The position numbers and the translations under genes are program-made. Positions 1-8,856 of a stretch of 64,000 nucleotides of DNA are shown here, one piece after another; position 1 is the stretch's first letter; every line of letters begins with the position of its first letter. The DNA is from an uncultured Ruegeria sp. (lineage in GTDB: Bacteria; Pseudomonadota; Alphaproteobacteria; Rhodobacterales; Rhodobacteraceae). The stretch covers positions 62,001 through 126,000 of the forward strand of contig NZ_CANMFF010000002.1 of the NCBI RefSeq assembly GCF_947497005.1, in the 5' to 3' direction. The notes under the pieces are model-generated. The model was given only the letters and a program-made list of their open reading frames with translations. It had not been told where the DNA came from and did not search any database.

Positions 1-284
1 AGCAGGCGGAACGCGATCTGGATACCCTGTTGCAGGGCCGGTCCGGATTTCGCTTGTTGGTTGACCTAAGGGAATTTGACGGCTGGCAGGGTTTGTCGGC
101 GCTTGCCGCGCATTTCCGTCTGGCCAGCCGCCATATCGGGCAGCTGGACCGCGCGGCCATCGTTGGGGACAAAAGCTGGCAGCACATGGCCCAGCGTGTT
201 GCCAGTCATGTCTTGGGTACCCGAACACAGTTCTTTCCTTCCGAGGATATCGAAAACGCCAAAACCTGGTTGGCTGCCGGATAA
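1..284 (+). CDS. SpoIIAA-like (STAS-fold) protein, 5' partial
   Basis: The open frame runs in from the window edge (codons from base 3) and ends at a TAA. The visible 93 residues alternate strands and amphipathic helices and end in a D-x-E-N-A-K-T-W-L helix, the usual C-terminus of the small SpoIIAA-like/DUF3478 family. Members are about 120 residues, so roughly 25-30 N-terminal residues are missing. Such proteins are soluble and STAS-like, and their partners are mostly unknown. No downstream partner is visible on this strand. The assignment rests on the overall pattern, not on a catalytic motif. Confidence 0.6.
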   Translation, partial: QAERDLDTLLQGRSGFRLLVDLREFDGWQGLSALAAHFRLASRHIGQLDRAAIVGDKSWQHMAQRVASHVLGTRTQFFPSEDIENAKTWLAAG

Positions 285-922
285 GGGCTTCGCCACAAAC
301 TCACGTGCCTTGAGTCGTTCAGCTGCCAGCGGGCGGCCTCTGTGCTCTGTTCGGGGGTCAGAACAAACAATCTGAACGCGAATCGGTCAAAGCGGAGTGG
401 CCTTTCCCGGAAACTCGCGCTTTCTACCCGTTTCGCCGTGATCCCGGATTAAAATTGTGACGTAAGGGAATTGTGGGGGTTTTCGTGGGTTTTCCGCCTT
501 AAGTGTCAAAATGGATCAAAAACCACGTGTTTTCCCCCTAAATTTGACCGGAAATGCCCTTACCTACGCCGTGTCGCTGCGGGCCTCCACTCACGTTGAA
601 CAAATACGTTCAAGAGCTGGCCCCCCTCGGAGCTCGAAATCGGCCCGTGGCGACACAGTTATTGGAAGCGGGAAGTTTGCGATGACATTCAAGTTTTTGG
701 TGAAAAGATTTACTGCGCGAAAAGCGCCTGAATTCGCGCCGGGCAAGACGGGCAAGAAACGTACCCAACGTGTCCCTGACAGGATTCGTGACGCAAAGAC
801 CAGCCGGTCCGAAATCGTTGCTCTGTTTCAGACAGAATTGCGAGGGCACGGGTCCAACACGCCCATTCGAGATAGATCCGCAAAATGCCGGGGCGTGTCT
901 TCGAAGCTGAATGGCTGATCTT
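285..922. other. gene-poor stretch of about 640 bases
   Basis: No convincing gene is visible. A 135-codon frame (511-918, plus) and a 79-codon frame on the other strand overlap each other. Neither has a strong ribosome binding site or a recognisable domain, and the composition (Arg, Ser and Lys rich, no hydrophobic core) looks like a chance frame. A start at 682 preceded by GGGAAG could give a 78-residue basic peptide, but nothing else supports it. No tRNA or clear terminator was seen. Confidence 0.5.
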
Positions 923-1159
923 TTAGGAACCGTTCATGCGGGCTGCACGCCCACCGCGACGTTTGCTGAGGCGTGGTTTTCGGGAAGGCAGGTCTTCCAT
1001 GATCTCGGCGCGTTCGCTGCTGTCCATCTTGGACCAGCGGGTGATTTCATCAATCGTGCGATAACAGCCGGTGCAGATACGTTCGCTTGGGTGAACGACA
1101 CAGATCTGGACACAAGGGCTTTCGACCTCATTCCTTTTCCAAACCATATTCGTCATCAT
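923..1159 (-). CDS. DUF1289 family Cys-rich protein
   Basis: A 78-residue protein with the DUF1289 core SPCVQICVVHPSERICTGC followed by Y-R-T-I-D-E-I-x-x-W. The four cysteines suggest a metal- or cluster-binding knuckle; the function of the family is not established. The C-terminus is Arg rich. Two ATG codons in tandem follow a GGAG site, and the upstream one is taken as the start. The gene lies 14 bases after ruvX on the same strand, so it is probably the last gene of a ccmI-ruvX-DUF1289 transcript. Confidence 0.85.
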   Translation of the reverse strand: MMTNMVWKRNEVESPCVQICVVHPSERICTGCYRTIDEITRWSKMDSSERAEIMEDLPSRKPRLSKRRGGRAARMNGS

Positions 1160-1173
1160 TGGTCTCCGACCCG

Positions 1174-1638
1174 TTATAGAAAGCGCAGCCTGTCCAGCGC
1201 TCCTTGCAAGATATAACCTGCGGCAACGTGATCAATAACCTGTCCGCGACGTTTTCGTGTCGTATCCGCCTCGAGAAGTGCTTTTTCTGCCGCAACCGTG
1301 CTCAATCGTTCATCCCAGAACCCGATGGGCAGATCTGTCAGGCGGGATAAATTTCGCGCAAATGCCCGCGTTGACTGGCATCTTGGCCCTTCGGTGCCGT
1401 CCATGTTGCGGGGCAGACCCAACACGATACCGCCAATCTCGCGATTGGTCACAATTTCGATCAGGCGGGCGGAATCGAGCGTGAATTTCTTGCGCCGCAC
1501 AGTTTCCAACGGGCTGGCGACACCCCGCATCCGGTCGGAAACCGCGACTCCGATCGTTTTTTCCCCAAGGTCCAGCCCCATCAGGGCTGTCATCGGGGGC
1601 AGTGCAACTGCAAAGTCTTCGAAAACGTCATGAATCAT
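1174..1638 (-). CDS. ruvX: Putative pre-16S rRNA nuclease / Holliday junction resolvase RuvX (YqgF)
   Basis: A 154-residue RNase H-fold protein of the YqgF family. The first acidic motif is in GLDLGEKTIGVAVSD (around residues 21-35), the central motif is DERLSTVAAE, and the C-terminal D-H-x-A-A-x-x-I-L-Q completes the active-site Asp/Glu set. Family members process the 5' end of 16S rRNA and have been proposed as resolvases. The ATG overlaps the ccmI stop in an ATGA, so translation is probably coupled. Length is normal and all key acidic residues are present. Confidence 0.93.
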   Translation of the reverse strand: MIHDVFEDFAVALPPMTALMGLDLGEKTIGVAVSDRMRGVASPLETVRRKKFTLDSARLIEIVTNREIGGIVLGLPRNMDGTEGPRCQSTRAFARNLSRLTDLPIGFWDERLSTVAAEKALLEADTTRKRRGQVIDHVAAGYILQGALDRLRFL

Positions 1639-2855
1639 TGAGCGATCCCGGCTTGAAGAGCTGCTGCATCGATGACCTGCAGCGCCTCAGAGTTGCCAGC
1701 GAACACATCCATGGCTTCATTTCGGATATCGATTGCGCGCTGGCCCTGACCCAAGACGCCCAAAGCTGCAATCAGGCGGGCCCATTCCTCAGGGGATCCA
1801 CCTTCAGTTGCAAGACGGTCAGACAACTGATCCACCATACTCTGGATCATCATCTGCCGTTCTTCGGCGCTCAGCTCTGCTGCGGCGGCCATGTCTTCCT
1901 GACTGGGACCGGGTGGTGTGCTCAGATCCGGCGCGTTGAAAACGCCTGCCCGAAACGCCAATTCGTCGATCTGAGCCCGAATTGCACCGGCCCATGGCGC
2001 ACCTGAAGGGGCATCCTGCAATGTTTGAACCCACATGCGATAGGCAAGATCCGGCCGCCCGATCTGGGCCAGCATTTGCCCCCAATAATAGCGCGCAGGG
2101 CCGTGACGAGGGTCACGATTCAGCGCTTCAATCAGGGCCTGCTCGGCCTCGGGGGACACGTAGCCTCCCGCCGCCAGAATCATCATTTCAGCAAAATCCG
2201 CGTAAGTATCGGCTGTGGCCGCGTCGCCGGACAGTTCGATCACTCTTTGCTGTGCGGAATATCCATCCCTGAAGTTGCCTGCATTCGTCTCATGCTGCGC
2301 CAGCAACATCTGCCCCTGCAGATCGTCAGGCCGGTCGGCAACTGTTTCACGCAACTGCTTCAGCAAAGACGCATAGCTTTCGTCCAGTTGCGCGGGCTGA
2401 GGCGGGGTCGCCAGTTTTTCTGCGGCGCTTTGAGATGGGCGATTGGCGCGCACTTCCTTAGCCAGTTCCAATCGAGCCGTCAGAGGCATATCGGGCAATC
2501 CGACGGCCCCGTTGCGATGGTACATTGCCAATGCGCCACCGATCAGGATCAGCGAGATTGCCAAAATTGACACCGCCGAAACGGCACGAGAAGGTCCGGT
2601 ACCCGAGCCGTCTTTTTTCATCTGGTCATCGGCAGCCAGAATACGGCGGGAAATTTCGGTGCGAACCCGTTCGGCATCCGCCTCACCAATGACCCCGCGC
2701 GCCAGATCTTTGTCCACACCGGCCAGCTGTTCACGATACACCCGAAGGTCATAAGCCGCAGCAGGTTCGCCGCCATGGCGATTGCGCAGCAGTGTAAAGC
2801 TCAGGAAAGCCGCGATTAGCAGCGCGACAAGAAAAATCAGAACCCAGAACGTCAT
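1635..2855 (-). CDS. ccmI: Cytochrome c maturation protein CcmI
   Basis: A 406-residue protein. The start is placed at the ATG before T-F-W-V-L-I-F, preceded by GGAGGGG, rather than an upstream in-frame ATG. The N-terminus has one membrane helix (about residues 3-22) and the cytoplasmic YREQL.GVDKDLARGVI region typical of CcmI. A second membrane helix follows at about residues 95-115, then a long periplasmic domain with TPR-like repeats. CcmI holds apocytochrome c and delivers it to the haem ligation complex CcmFH. The other ccm genes in the window are 33 kb away (ccmABCDG). Confidence 0.9.
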   Translation of the reverse strand: MTFWVLIFLVALLIAAFLSFTLLRNRHGGEPAAAYDLRVYREQLAGVDKDLARGVIGEADAERVRTEISRRILAADDQMKKDGSGTGPSRAVSAVSILAISLILIGGALAMYHRNGAVGLPDMPLTARLELAKEVRANRPSQSAAEKLATPPQPAQLDESYASLLKQLRETVADRPDDLQGQMLLAQHETNAGNFRDGYSAQQRVIELSGDAATADTYADFAEMMILAAGGYVSPEAEQALIEALNRDPRHGPARYYWGQMLAQIGRPDLAYRMWVQTLQDAPSGAPWAGAIRAQIDELAFRAGVFNAPDLSTPPGPSQEDMAAAAELSAEERQMMIQSMVDQLSDRLATEGGSPEEWARLIAALGVLGQGQRAIDIRNEAMDVFAGNSEALQVIDAAALQAGIAQ

Positions 2856-2928
2856 GGCCCCTCCGAAGATGCTGTACTGACTTAGACCTGTGAGACGCCC
2901 GACAAAAGGGACAAATGGCCGCGAATGA

Positions 2929-2956
2929 GCGACATGTCGCAATAGTGCGATATTGC
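2929..2956. promoter_or_regulatory. Two adjacent inverted repeats upstream of soxB
   Basis: A perfect 12-base palindrome, GCGACATGTCGC (2929-2940), is followed at once by GCAATA-N6-TATTGC (2939-2956). Both lie in the divergent ccmI/soxB intergenic region, 75-105 bases before the soxB start. Such pairs are typical of dimeric repressor or activator sites. No regulator gene is adjacent. The repeats are seen directly; the operator role is inferred. Confidence 0.4.
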
Positions 2957-3031
2957 GGCGTTGCACGGCAGGGCTAATATGCAGTCACACGGCATATCTG
3001 CGCCCAATCACCGAACCGGATGGATTCGCAC

Positions 3032-4276
3032 ATGAAACACTATTCAGCCTTTGCTGTGGCGCGGGAAGCTCTGCGCTATCACACCGGATGGGAGCGCGCC
3101 TGGCGCTCGCCCGAGCCCAAGAAACGTTATGACGCCATCATCGTCGGTGCTGGCGGACACGGTCTGGCGACCGCATATTACCTTGGCAAGAACTACGGCA
3201 TTCAGAATGTCGCGGTTATCGAAAAAGGCTGGCTGGGCGGTGGTAACACCGGGCGAAACACGACCATCATCCGTTCGAACTACCTGCAGGACCCGTCCGC
3301 GGCGATCTACGAAAAAGCACGCGGCCTTTATGAGGACCTGAGCCAGGACCTGAACTATAACATCATGTTCAGCCCGCGCGGTGTGATGATGCTGGCCCAG
3401 ACCCAGCACGAAATTCGCGGGTACCAGCGCACGTCCCATGCCAACGCGCTACAAGGCGTGAAGACCGAATGGATCACGCCCGAGCGTGTCAAGGAACTGG
3501 TGCCGATCATCAATCTCGACGGCCCGCGCTATCCGGTTCTGGGGGCGCTGTGGCAGGAACGCGGCGGTACCGCGCGCCATGACGCGGTGGCTTGGGGTTA
3601 CGCGCGGGCCTGTTCGGCCATGGGCATGGATATCATCCAGCAATGCGAAGTCACCGGCGTCCGATCCCGGGACGGCCGTGTTGTCGGCGTCGATACCACC
3701 AAGGGCGCAATCGACTGTGACAAGCTGGGCATTGTGGTGGCAGGGCACTCAGGACAATTGGCCGAGATGGCTGGCTTCCGTCTGCCTCTCGAAGCGATTG
3801 CACTACAAGCTCTGGTGTCTGAGCCAATCAAGCCCTGTATGGATGTGGTCGTAATGGCCAACACCGTACACGGCTATATGTCGCAATCCGACAAGGGCGA
3901 AATGGTGATCGGTGGCGGCACCGACGGGTTCAACAACTACACCCAGCGTGGGTCTTTTCACCACATTGAGGAAACTGTTCGTGCGCTTGTCGAAACCTTC
4001 CCGATGATCTCGCGCCTGAAGATGCTGCGACAGTGGGGCGGGATCGTGGACATGACTGGCGACCGCTCTCCGATTCTGTCGAAAACACCGCTGCAGGGCT
4101 GCTTTATCAATGGCGGCTGGGGTACGGGCGGCTTCAAGGCCATTCCGGGCTCGGGCTGGGGTATGGCGCAGTTGATGGCCACGGGCCATTCACCGCTGAC
4201 CGAAGCCTTCTCGCTGGACCGCTTCAAAGAAGGCCGCTTCATCGACGAAAGCGTCGCCGCCGGGGTGGCGCACTAA
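3032..4276 (+). CDS. soxB: Sarcosine oxidase beta subunit
   Basis: A 414-residue flavoprotein of the heterotetrameric sarcosine oxidase. It oxidises the N-methyl of sarcosine, giving glycine, H2O2 and 5,10-methylene-tetrahydrofolate with the alpha subunit. The FAD-binding motif IIVGAGGHGLATAYYLGKN is near the N-terminus (about residues 33-51), and G-N-T-G-R-N-T-T-I-I-R-S-N-Y is characteristic of SoxB. The C-terminal GGWGTGGFKAIPGSG is the second flavin motif of the DAO fold. The start M-K-H-Y matches the usual SoxB N-terminus; an ATG 12 bases upstream is in frame. It is first in soxBDAG. Confidence 0.95.
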   Translation: MKHYSAFAVAREALRYHTGWERAWRSPEPKKRYDAIIVGAGGHGLATAYYLGKNYGIQNVAVIEKGWLGGGNTGRNTTIIRSNYLQDPSAAIYEKARGLYEDLSQDLNYNIMFSPRGVMMLAQTQHEIRGYQRTSHANALQGVKTEWITPERVKELVPIINLDGPRYPVLGALWQERGGTARHDAVAWGYARACSAMGMDIIQQCEVTGVRSRDGRVVGVDTTKGAIDCDKLGIVVAGHSGQLAEMAGFRLPLEAIALQALVSEPIKPCMDVVVMANTVHGYMSQSDKGEMVIGGGTDGFNNYTQRGSFHHIEETVRALVETFPMISRLKMLRQWGGIVDMTGDRSPILSKTPLQGCFINGGWGTGGFKAIPGSGWGMAQLMATGHSPLTEAFSLDRFKEGRFIDESVAAGVAH

Positions 4277-4353
4277 GGGGTCTGCCCGAGGTTGCCAAAT
4301 AATAGAATTCAGGTAGGCCACCAAGCCGACCGACCGCCAAAAAGGATGACAAC

Positions 4354-4683
4354 ATGCTAATCCTGAATTGCCCATACTGTGGCGTCGATGCTGAAGAAAC
4401 TGAACTGGCTGCCGGTGGCGAGGCGCATCTCAAGCGTTTTGGCCCGGGCTCGTCTGAAGACGAATTCCATGACTATTTGTTCATGCGTGAAAACCCCAAA
4501 GGCGTTCATTTCGAACGCTGGCGTCATGCCAATGGTTGCGGCAAGTGGTTCCACGCCGCGCGCTGCACGCAAACCCTCGAGGTCTTCGGAACCTATTCCG
4601 CCCAAACCACCGAGCCACCGCAAGAAATCAAGGACGCTATCACAGCGAAACGTCCGGGATGGACTTGGAGAAACCTCTCCTGA
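4354..4683 (+). CDS. soxD: Sarcosine oxidase delta subunit
   Basis: A 109-residue zinc-binding subunit. The ligands expected from known SoxD are visible: Cys6 and Cys9 in NCPYCG, and His58 and Cys62 in R-H-A-N-G-C. It has the usual W-x-H-x-x-G-C and F-H-A-A-R-x-T pattern. It stabilises the complex and has no catalytic role. The gene lies 77 bases after soxB and 67 bases before soxA. ATG is preceded by AAAGGATGACAAC. Confidence 0.95.
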   Translation: MLILNCPYCGVDAEETELAAGGEAHLKRFGPGSSEDEFHDYLFMRENPKGVHFERWRHANGCGKWFHAARCTQTLEVFGTYSAQTTEPPQEIKDAITAKRPGWTWRNLS

Positions 4684-4750
4684 TGCTTCATCTTTTCAAT
4701 AATACTCCCGCCGGAGGCTATGACGCTTCCATCTGCGAAAGGTCCGCACC

Positions 4751-7700
4751 ATGAGCACCCGTCTCGCAAAACAAGGCCGGCTGATTGACCGGTCGAAGAA
4801 GGTTACATTCACCTTTAACGGCACCTCGATGCAGGGCTACGAAGGCGACACGCTCGCCTCGGCCCTTTTGGCCAATGATCAGATGATGATGGGCCGGTCG
4901 TTCAAGTACCACCGCCCTCGCGGCGTTGTCGCCAGTGGCGCGGAAGAGCCGAACGCTCTGGTCGGTCTGGGGCAGGGCAACCGGTTCGAGCCGAACCAGC
5001 GCGCCACTACGACAGAGGTATTCAACGGCCTTACCGCGACCTCGCAAAACCACTGGCCGAATCTTGAGTTTGATATCGGAGCGGTGAACACGGCACTGGC
5101 ACGGTTCCTGCCGGCTGGCTTCTATTACAAGACGTTCATCCATCCGAAACCGTTCTGGAAACACGTTTACGAGCCGATCATCCGTCGGTCTGCCGGTCTG
5201 GGCAAAGCCCCTGATAAAGACAACCGCGATGCGGATACTTATGAGCATTTCTATGCCTTCACCGACGTACTGGTGGTCGGCGGCGGTGTGGCGGGTCTGC
5301 AAGCAGCCAAGGCAGCAGCGCAATCGGGCGCCAAGGTTCTGCTGATCGAGCAGACGGCGCATTGGGGTGGTCGCGCTCCGGTTGATGGCGGCACCGTCAA
5401 TGGCGAGCCTGTGGATAAGTTCGTGGAGCAATTGGTTTCCGAACTCGAAACAATGGGCAACGTTACCATGCGCTCACGCTGCATGGGCGCCGGCATCTAC
5501 GACCACGGATATGTGCTGGGTTACGAACGTTTGAGCGACCACACGCCGGGCGTGCAAGGCCCACGCCACCGCTTGTGGCGTATTCGTGCCAAGCAAGTAG
5601 TAACCGCAACTGGCGCAATTGAAAGGTCTTTGTCCTTTGCTGGCAACGACGTACCAGGTGTGATGCTGGCTTCGGCCATGCGTGACTATGTCGTGAATTG
5701 GGGGGTGACTCCGGGGGATCGGGTCATCGTAGCTACCAACAATGATGACGCATACCGCACTGCGATTACACTGAAACAGGCGGGTGTGGATGTTTTGCGT
5801 ATTGTTGACGCACGGGCAACGGCCGGGCCTTTGGCAGAAGAAGCGCGGCAATTGGGTATCCGCGTCGATCCGGGCAAAGCCATTGCCAAAGTCAAAGGCG
5901 GCAAGCGCGTCAAAAAAGTTGCCATCTGTAATCAAGAAGGTGTTGGCGGTGCGCGCGAAGAAGTCGAAGCCGATGCGGTCGCAATGTCGGGTGGCTGGTC
6001 TCCGGTTGTGCATTTGTGGTCGCACTGCGGCGGCAAACTGATCTGGGATGAGGCGCACGCGCATTTCCGCCCCGATCCCGATCGTCCACCGTTGGGTGCC
6101 GATGGTAAAGGCTTTGTTCTTGCCGCTGGCAGCTCGAATGGTCCGCTGGCTCTGGCGGATGTTCTGAAAGATGCAGACGCAGCAGGCAAAGCAGCGGGCA
6201 AAGCGGTTGGTCACACGCCCAAACGCACCAAAGCTCCGGTTGGTGAAACCACCGCCGAAGCGCCAATGGAAGCTGTTTGGCTCATGCCCGCCAATGCAGA
6301 TATCCAACTGCGCATGAAATCGTGGCTGGACTTCCAGAACGACGTCAAAGTGTCCGACGTTCAGTTGGCAGCGCGTGAGGGATATGAAAGCGTTGAACAC
6401 ACCAAACGCTATACCACGCTAGGCATGGCGACGGATCAGGGTAAGTTAAGCAACATCAACGGCTTGGCGATCCTTGCTGATGCATTAGAATCTGAAATTC
6501 CGAAGGTCGGTACAACCACTTTCCGCCCGCCGTACACCCCTATCTCAATGGGTGCGATCGGTGGCGAAGCGCGCGGCGATGTATTCCAGCCGATCCGTCG
6601 GACGCCGATGCATAACTGGCACGACAAGAACGGCGCCGATTGGGAGCCGGTCGGCCACTGGCGCCGGACATATGCCTATGTCCGTCCCGGTGAATCCGTT
6701 CATGACGCGGTAAATCGTGAGGTAAAGAACACCCGCGAGAATCTGGGCCTGCTGGATGCCTCGACGCTGGGAAAACTGATCGTCAAAGGCCCGGATGCGG
6801 GCAAGTTCCTCGACATGATGTACACCAACATGATGTCTACGCTGAAGGTCGGCAAATGCCGCTATGGCCTGATGTGTTCCGAGAACGGCTTTCTGATCGA
6901 CGACGGCGTTGTTGCCCGTATCGATGAGGACACGTGGCTGTGCCACACCACCACTGGCGGGGCCGAGCGTATCCACGGCCATATGGAAGAATGGCTGCAA
7001 ACCGAATGGTGGGACTGGAAAGTCTACGTCGCCAACGTGACCGAGCAATATGCGCAAGTCGCTGTGGTCGGCCCCAACGCCCGCAAGGTGCTGGAGAAAC
7101 TGGGCGGCATGGATGTCAGCAAAGAGGTGCTGCCCTTCATGGAATGGCGCGATGGCAAGATCGGCGCGTTCGATTGCCGTGCTTATCGCATCTCGTTCTC
7201 GGGCGAGTTGTCCTATGAGATCGCCGTCCCTGCGTCTCAGGGCCAGGCGTTCTGGGATGCTTTGATCGAGGCAGGCAAAGAGTTCGGCGTGATGCCCTAT
7301 GGCACCGAATGTCTGCACATCCTGCGGGCCGAGAAGGGCTTTATCATGATCGGCGACGAGACCGACGGCACAGTGATCCCGCAGGATCTGGGGCTGCATT
7401 GGGCGTTGTCGAAAAAGAAAGACGACTACCTCGGTAAGCGGGCCCATTCGCGCAGCCATATGGCTGATCCTGAGCGCTGGAAACTGGTCGGTCTTGAGAC
7501 TGTGGACGGATCGGTTCTGCCAGATGGTGCCTACGCGGTGGGCGAAGGGGTCAACGCCAACGGTCAGCGCAACATGATCGGGCGTGTGACCTCGACCTAT
7601 TACTCGGCCAATCTGGGCAAGGGTATCGCGATGGGCCTGATCAAGCACGGTCCCGACCGCATGGGCGAGATCGTCGAGTTCCCGGGCACTGACGACAAGA

Positions 7701-7765
7701 TTTACAAAGCCAAGATCGTGGACCCGATCTTCTTCGACAAGGACGGGGAGAAGCAGAATGTCTGA
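4751..7765 (+). CDS. soxA: Sarcosine oxidase alpha subunit
   Basis: A 1004-residue subunit of normal length. The N-terminal ~100 residues form the ferredoxin-like region, without cluster cysteines, as in SoxA. A dinucleotide-binding motif VLVVGGGVAGLQAAKAAAQS sits near residue 175 (NAD+ site). The C-terminal ~400 residues, from about residue 600, form an aminomethyltransferase (GcvT-like) domain that binds tetrahydrofolate and captures the formaldehyde unit. The stop overlaps the soxG start by 8 bases, indicating coupling. The protein lacks frameshifts or missing blocks. Confidence 0.96.
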   Translation: MSTRLAKQGRLIDRSKKVTFTFNGTSMQGYEGDTLASALLANDQMMMGRSFKYHRPRGVVASGAEEPNALVGLGQGNRFEPNQRATTTEVFNGLTATSQNHWPNLEFDIGAVNTALARFLPAGFYYKTFIHPKPFWKHVYEPIIRRSAGLGKAPDKDNRDADTYEHFYAFTDVLVVGGGVAGLQAAKAAAQSGAKVLLIEQTAHWGGRAPVDGGTVNGEPVDKFVEQLVSELETMGNVTMRSRCMGAGIYDHGYVLGYERLSDHTPGVQGPRHRLWRIRAKQVVTATGAIERSLSFAGNDVPGVMLASAMRDYVVNWGVTPGDRVIVATNNDDAYRTAITLKQAGVDVLRIVDARATAGPLAEEARQLGIRVDPGKAIAKVKGGKRVKKVAICNQEGVGGAREEVEADAVAMSGGWSPVVHLWSHCGGKLIWDEAHAHFRPDPDRPPLGADGKGFVLAAGSSNGPLALADVLKDADAAGKAAGKAVGHTPKRTKAPVGETTAEAPMEAVWLMPANADIQLRMKSWLDFQNDVKVSDVQLAAREGYESVEHTKRYTTLGMATDQGKLSNINGLAILADALESEIPKVGTTTFRPPYTPISMGAIGGEARGDVFQPIRRTPMHNWHDKNGADWEPVGHWRRTYAYVRPGESVHDAVNREVKNTRENLGLLDASTLGKLIVKGPDAGKFLDMMYTNMMSTLKVGKCRYGLMCSENGFLIDDGVVARIDEDTWLCHTTTGGAERIHGHMEEWLQTEWWDWKVYVANVTEQYAQVAVVGPNARKVLEKLGGMDVSKEVLPFMEWRDGKIGAFDCRAYRISFSGELSYEIAVPASQGQAFWDALIEAGKEFGVMPYGTECLHILRAEKGFIMIGDETDGTVIPQDLGLHWALSKKKDDYLGKRAHSRSHMADPERWKLVGLETVDGSVLPDGAYAVGEGVNANGQRNMIGRVTSTYYSANLGKGIAMGLIKHGPDRMGEIVEFPGTDDKIYKAKIVDPIFFDKDGEKQNV

Positions 7766-8324
7766 ACCCATCAGCGCACTGAATCACGCAAGCTTCTCGG
7801 GCATCGCCATGGTCGAGGAATGCGGCCTGCAAGGTATGATCACCTTGCGAGGCGACTTATCCGACAAAGTGCTGGCTAAGGCGGTCAAGGACGCCACCGG
7901 CCAGAAAGTGCCCGCTCAGCGCGAAGTACTGGTCAAAGGCGACACCGGCGTGGCTTGGATGTCGACCGATGAGTTGCTGGTGCTGGTGCCCTATGCCGAG
8001 GTCGAGGCCAAACTTGCCGACATGGCCGGGGCACTAAGCGGAACGCACGCTTTGGCGGTCAATGTCTCGGACGCCCGTGCGGTGTTCAGCGTCTCTGGTC
8101 CCAGTGCGCGCGAAGTGCTGGGCAAAGTCGCTCCGGTTGAGTTGTCCGCAGAGGCATTCCAACCCGGTCAAATCCGCCGCTCGCGCCTGGCGCAGGTGGC
8201 AGGAGCCTTCTGGATGGACGATGCCGAGACCTTCCGCGTGGTCTGCTTCCGCTCGGCGGCGGACTACGTCTTTAATCTGCTGAAGGTTGCGGCGCAACCG
8301 GGCAGTGAGGTTGGCGTTTACTGA
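7758..8324 (+). CDS. soxG: Sarcosine oxidase gamma subunit
   Basis: A 188-residue protein matching SoxG. It has the G-D-x-x-D-x-x-L pattern near residue 34, a W-M-S-T-D-E-L-L-V-L segment and a C-terminal R-V-V-C-F-R-S-A-A-D-Y-V-F motif, related to the GcvT/YgfZ fold. It completes the heterotetramer. The ATG lies inside the end of soxA (8-base overlap). A hairpin with a T-rich tail follows 8 bases after the stop, so this is the last gene of the operon. Confidence 0.92.
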   Translation: MSEPISALNHASFSGIAMVEECGLQGMITLRGDLSDKVLAKAVKDATGQKVPAQREVLVKGDTGVAWMSTDELLVLVPYAEVEAKLADMAGALSGTHALAVNVSDARAVFSVSGPSAREVLGKVAPVELSAEAFQPGQIRRSRLAQVAGAFWMDDAETFRVVCFRSAADYVFNLLKVAAQPGSEVGVY

Positions 8325-8332
8325 GGCGTATG

Positions 8333-8363
8333 AAAAGCCCCGGCCTTACTGGGGCTTTTACTT
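8333..8363 (+). terminator. Rho-independent terminator of soxBDAG
   Basis: AAAAGCCCC (8333-8341) pairs with GGGGCTTTT (8351-8359) around a 9-base loop, followed by a T-rich tail. It lies 8 bases after the soxG stop. Confidence 0.85.
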
Positions 8364-8754
8364 ATTTTCCTACGGAACATGTTCCGGCCCCATAGGGCTT
8401 GTTCGCAAAATTGCCCTGCAAGAATGCCATGCGCACGGTGACGGTGTTATCCGACGTTTTGAGGTTTGCCTGGTATCGAACGCGAACATTGCCACCGGCG
8501 GCCATTTTTTGATCGAGGTTCCAGATTACACGATACCCCTTGGCACCGCGGTCTTTCAATTTTGCCTTGGCCCAATCTTGATGCGAGTTTGCCGCCATCG
8601 CCGAAGCCTTGGCGGGGTCTATCTGAAAGCCATACTCTGACGCAATCCAGCCATGGGCGTCTTGTTTTGTCATCTTGCAGTGTTAGGTAACTGTTTCTGC
8701 AGTAGCGGTTTGTGCAAATACTGTGGCGGCAATCGTCAGGAGAAGTCTTATCAT
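8362..8754 (-). pseudogene. Small exported protein interrupted by an in-frame TAA after the signal peptide
   Basis: Reading from an ATG at 8754 gives a clean signal peptide, M-I-R-L-L-L-T-I-A-A-T-V-F-A-Q-T-A-T-A, then E-T-V-T and a TAA (8683-8685). The same frame continues without another stop for over 100 codons to 8362 and contains H-C-K-M-T-K-Q-D-A-H-G-W and a C-terminal T-C-S-V-G-K. The two halves fit one secreted protein of about 130 residues with a Cys near each end. The internal ATG at 8673 gives a 103-residue frame without signal peptide. I read this as a nonsense mutation or a sequencing error. The mature domain is not recognised. Confidence 0.6.
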
Positions 8755-8856
8755 TTTATCCAATTGGTCGTAGTTTCTGATGCCCGCAATCAAGTTGATA
8801 CACCCAAATGATGCAAGCGGGATCTCGCGTGAACGAAGAAAAAACCTGCCGATGTT

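Noticed and set aside
511..918. 135-codon plus-strand frame in the first intergenic region
   Set aside because: No ribosome binding site, no hydrophobic core or domain, and an overlapping frame on the other strand of similar quality.
5474..6400. Long minus-strand frames opposite soxA and other large genes
   Set aside because: They are antisense shadows of GC-rich genes without sites or domains.
8362..8673. Independent 103-residue gene starting at the internal ATG
   Set aside because: There is no good site before that ATG, and a clean signal peptide lies upstream in the same frame; a stop-interrupted gene explains both parts better.
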